Position numbers and translations under genes: made by a program
Source: Candidatus Iainarchaeum sp.
Lineage (GTDB): Archaea > B1Sed10-29
Length of the DNA: 6,592 bases
Assembly (NCBI GenBank): GCA_003553825.1
Contig: PWFL01000003.1
Span: 1 to 6,592 of the forward strand
Direction of reading: 5' to 3'
In this document: piece after piece, positions 5,473 to 6,592 of the stretch
Numbering within the stretch: the stretch's first letter is position 1
Layout: the number at the start of each line of letters is the position of its first letter
Notes under the pieces: model-generated
Seen by the model: the letters and a program-made list of their open reading frames with translations, nothing else
What the model was told of the DNA's origin: nothing
Database searches by the model: none

Positions 5473-6054
5473 ATGGGAAAACGAAAAACAACGGAAAAGA
5501 GAAAAAAAGAAATATTCGAAGCAACCCTGGAGATAATCTACGCAGAAGGAAAAGAAAACCTAACAATACGAAATATAGCCGAAAGAGTAGGAATCTCCGA
5601 AGCAGCAATATACAGACACTTCGAAAACAAAAAAGACATACTAAAACAACTCGTGGAAGAAGTACTGCATCAAGAACAACTAGAAGAAAAAAGATTCGAA
5701 GAACTACCAGAACTCCTGGAATCCACGATAAAAGCTAATTTCTCCAAGTTAGAGAAAAACCCTCATCTAGCTGCTTTCCTGTTCCACGAAGATCTATTCG
5801 CAGAACACCCTGAACTAAGAGAAAAATTCCAAGAATACAGGAAAGAAAAAATGCAGAACATCATAGATATGGTCAGAGAAGCTCAAGAGAAAAGAGAAGT
5901 ATCAGAGGATGTGGATCCCAAGACATTCTCAGAAATATTCATAGGATCAATATACATGACCATACTCGAATGGAGAAAAAAAGAGTTCTCCTACTCACTG
6001 AAAGATAAAGCCGAAAACCTAGCAAAGGAATTATCAAAAATCCTGGAAAAATAA
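5473..6054 (+). CDS. TetR/AcrR family transcriptional repressor
   Basis: The product is 193 residues from the ATG at 5473, a normal TetR length. The DNA-binding domain occupies about residues 8-58: a first helix KEIFEATLEIIYAEGKENLT, then the helix-turn-helix TIRNIAERVGISEAAIYRHF (31-50) and ENKKDIL, which are textbook family features. Residues 65-190 form the all-helical ligand and dimer domain, with no recognisable ligand signature. TetR proteins repress until a small molecule releases them, often controlling exporters or lipid genes. An ATG at 5455 is in frame, but it lies within the operator and upstream of the predicted transcript start, so 5473 is chosen. Matching operator-like repeats sit at its own promoter and at that of the next gene, 78 bases downstream, which are therefore its likely targets. 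Confidence 0.92.
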   Translation: MGKRKTTEKRKKEIFEATLEIIYAEGKENLTIRNIAERVGISEAAIYRHFENKKDILKQLVEEVLHQEQLEEKRFEELPELLESTIKANFSKLEKNPHLAAFLFHEDLFAEHPELREKFQEYRKEKMQNIIDMVREAQEKREVSEDVDPKTFSEIFIGSIYMTILEWRKKEFSYSLKDKAENLAKELSKILEK

Positions 6055-6063
6055 AAACCATCA

Positions 6064-6073
6064 CTTTTATATA
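6064..6073 (+). promoter_or_regulatory. TATA box of the COG1361-like gene
   Basis: CTTTTATATA is a strong box A. Initiation is expected near 6095, leaving a leader of about 38 bases that holds GTGAT (6125-6129) three bases before the ATG. The last two bases overlap the operator-like repeat. Confidence 0.6.
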
Positions 6074-6093
6074 TGTTAATAGACGTTAACATA
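6072..6093. promoter_or_regulatory. Candidate TetR operator O2, perfect inverted repeat
   Basis: TATGTTAA (6072-6079) and TTAACATA (6086-6093) are exact reverse complements separated by six bases. The 22-base size and symmetry suit a TetR dimer. It overlaps the TATA box and ends just before the predicted start of transcription of the following gene. It shares a half-site and spacing with O1. Confidence 0.7.
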
Positions 6094-6132
6094 AACTGCA
6101 TAAATCAAGTCGTGAATAAATAAAGTGATATC

Positions 6133-6592
6133 ATGAAAAAACGAACACTCCTGGCAATACCGATCTTTCTGTTGCTAATAGCCACAGTAACAATCGCATC
6201 ACACCGAAGAGGGAGAGTAGTAGATGGAACAGAAAGAGAACTATGGATAGATGACTACTCAACCCTGCCTACCGATCCTGAGATAGGATTCAAAAGCATC
6301 ATACTACAAGTGGACTTCCGTCACACAGGAACAGCGACCTACAGAAACATGACATTCAGAGCAGGAGAAGTACCGCAACTAGAAGCAATCCAGAACGAGT
6401 TCTACATATCAAGAATGAATCCCGACGACAAATTCACCACTAGCTACAAATTCAATGTCAAAGAAGACACCATGCCAGGAGTATACACCGTACCGATCCA
6501 CGTGGAATACGAAGATATAGGATCGGACAAAGACAACAAAACGGCGAAGATCACCAGAGACGCACGAGTACAAGTATCGGACGAAACAAGAA
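6133..6592 (+). CDS. Secreted or membrane-anchored COG1361-like protein, N-terminal part
   Basis: The frame is open from the ATG at 6133 to the window end, giving 153 residues of an incomplete protein. Residues 5-22 are a hydrophobic signal or anchor (LLAIPIFLLLIATVTI after MKKR). The rest is a beta-rich extracellular domain. The segment ISRMNPDDKFTTSYKFNVKE followed by DTMPGVYTVPIHVEYED resembles the repeating immunoglobulin-like domains of COG1361 proteins, S-layer-related archaeal proteins often encoded beside ABC or RND exporters. GTGAT sits three bases before the ATG. The gene has its own TATA box overlapped by a candidate TetR operator, so it is probably repressed by the adjacent TetR protein. 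The family match is weak by eye, but the signal sequence and coding status are clear. Confidence 0.75.
   Translation, partial: MKKRTLLAIPIFLLLIATVTIASHRRGRVVDGTERELWIDDYSTLPTDPEIGFKSIILQVDFRHTGTATYRNMTFRAGEVPQLEAIQNEFYISRMNPDDKFTTSYKFNVKEDTMPGVYTVPIHVEYEDIGSDKDNKTAKITRDARVQVSDETR

Overview
The window looks archaeal. It carries an archaeal-type translation initiation operon (aIF2-beta, a DUF424 protein, aIF1A), TATA-box promoters, Shine-Dalgarno motifs of the GGTGAT/GGAG type, a tRNA-Leu without an encoded CCA, and short intergenic gaps. DNA is AT-rich, plus-strand genes are very A-rich, and several proteins (carbamate kinase especially) are notably acidic. This would fit a small-genome or salt-adapted archaeon such as a DPANN/Nanohaloarchaeota-like lineage, but the lineage is inference; only the domain Archaea is well supported.

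Layout. (1) 1-1002, plus: the tail of an unidentified Lys/Glu-rich protein, then RNase HI, then a small DUF4258-like protein, closely spaced and probably co-transcribed. (2) 1034-1900, minus: carbamate kinase, convergent with the first block. (3) 1901-2046: a compact divergent promoter region with two mirror-image TATA elements six bases apart and an imperfect palindrome near the arcC start site. (4) 2047-3591, plus: a tight four-gene operon of an RPA-like OB-fold protein, aIF2-beta, DUF424 and aIF1A. (5) 3618-4149, minus: an Mth938-like (DUF498) protein and tRNA-Leu(CAA). The Mth938 reading frame stays open through the tRNA, so its true start is internal, at about 3971. (6) 4191-5410, plus: a membrane-anchored HtrA/DegP-type serine protease with one PDZ domain; its TATA region also appears to serve the divergent tRNA. 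(7) 5441-6592, plus: a TetR-family repressor followed by a secreted or membrane-anchored COG1361-like protein cut by the window end.

The most interesting signal is a matched pair of operator-like sites. A perfect 8-base inverted repeat (TATGTTAA, 6-base gap, TTAACATA) overlaps the TATA box of the last gene. A near copy with the same geometry lies between the TATA box and the predicted leaderless start of tetR. Together they suggest that the repressor controls both itself and a downstream envelope/export cassette that continues beyond the window. A second strong pattern is compositional: plus-strand genes almost avoid T at third codon positions while the minus-strand Mth938 gene is rich in it, which points to a strand-linked base skew.
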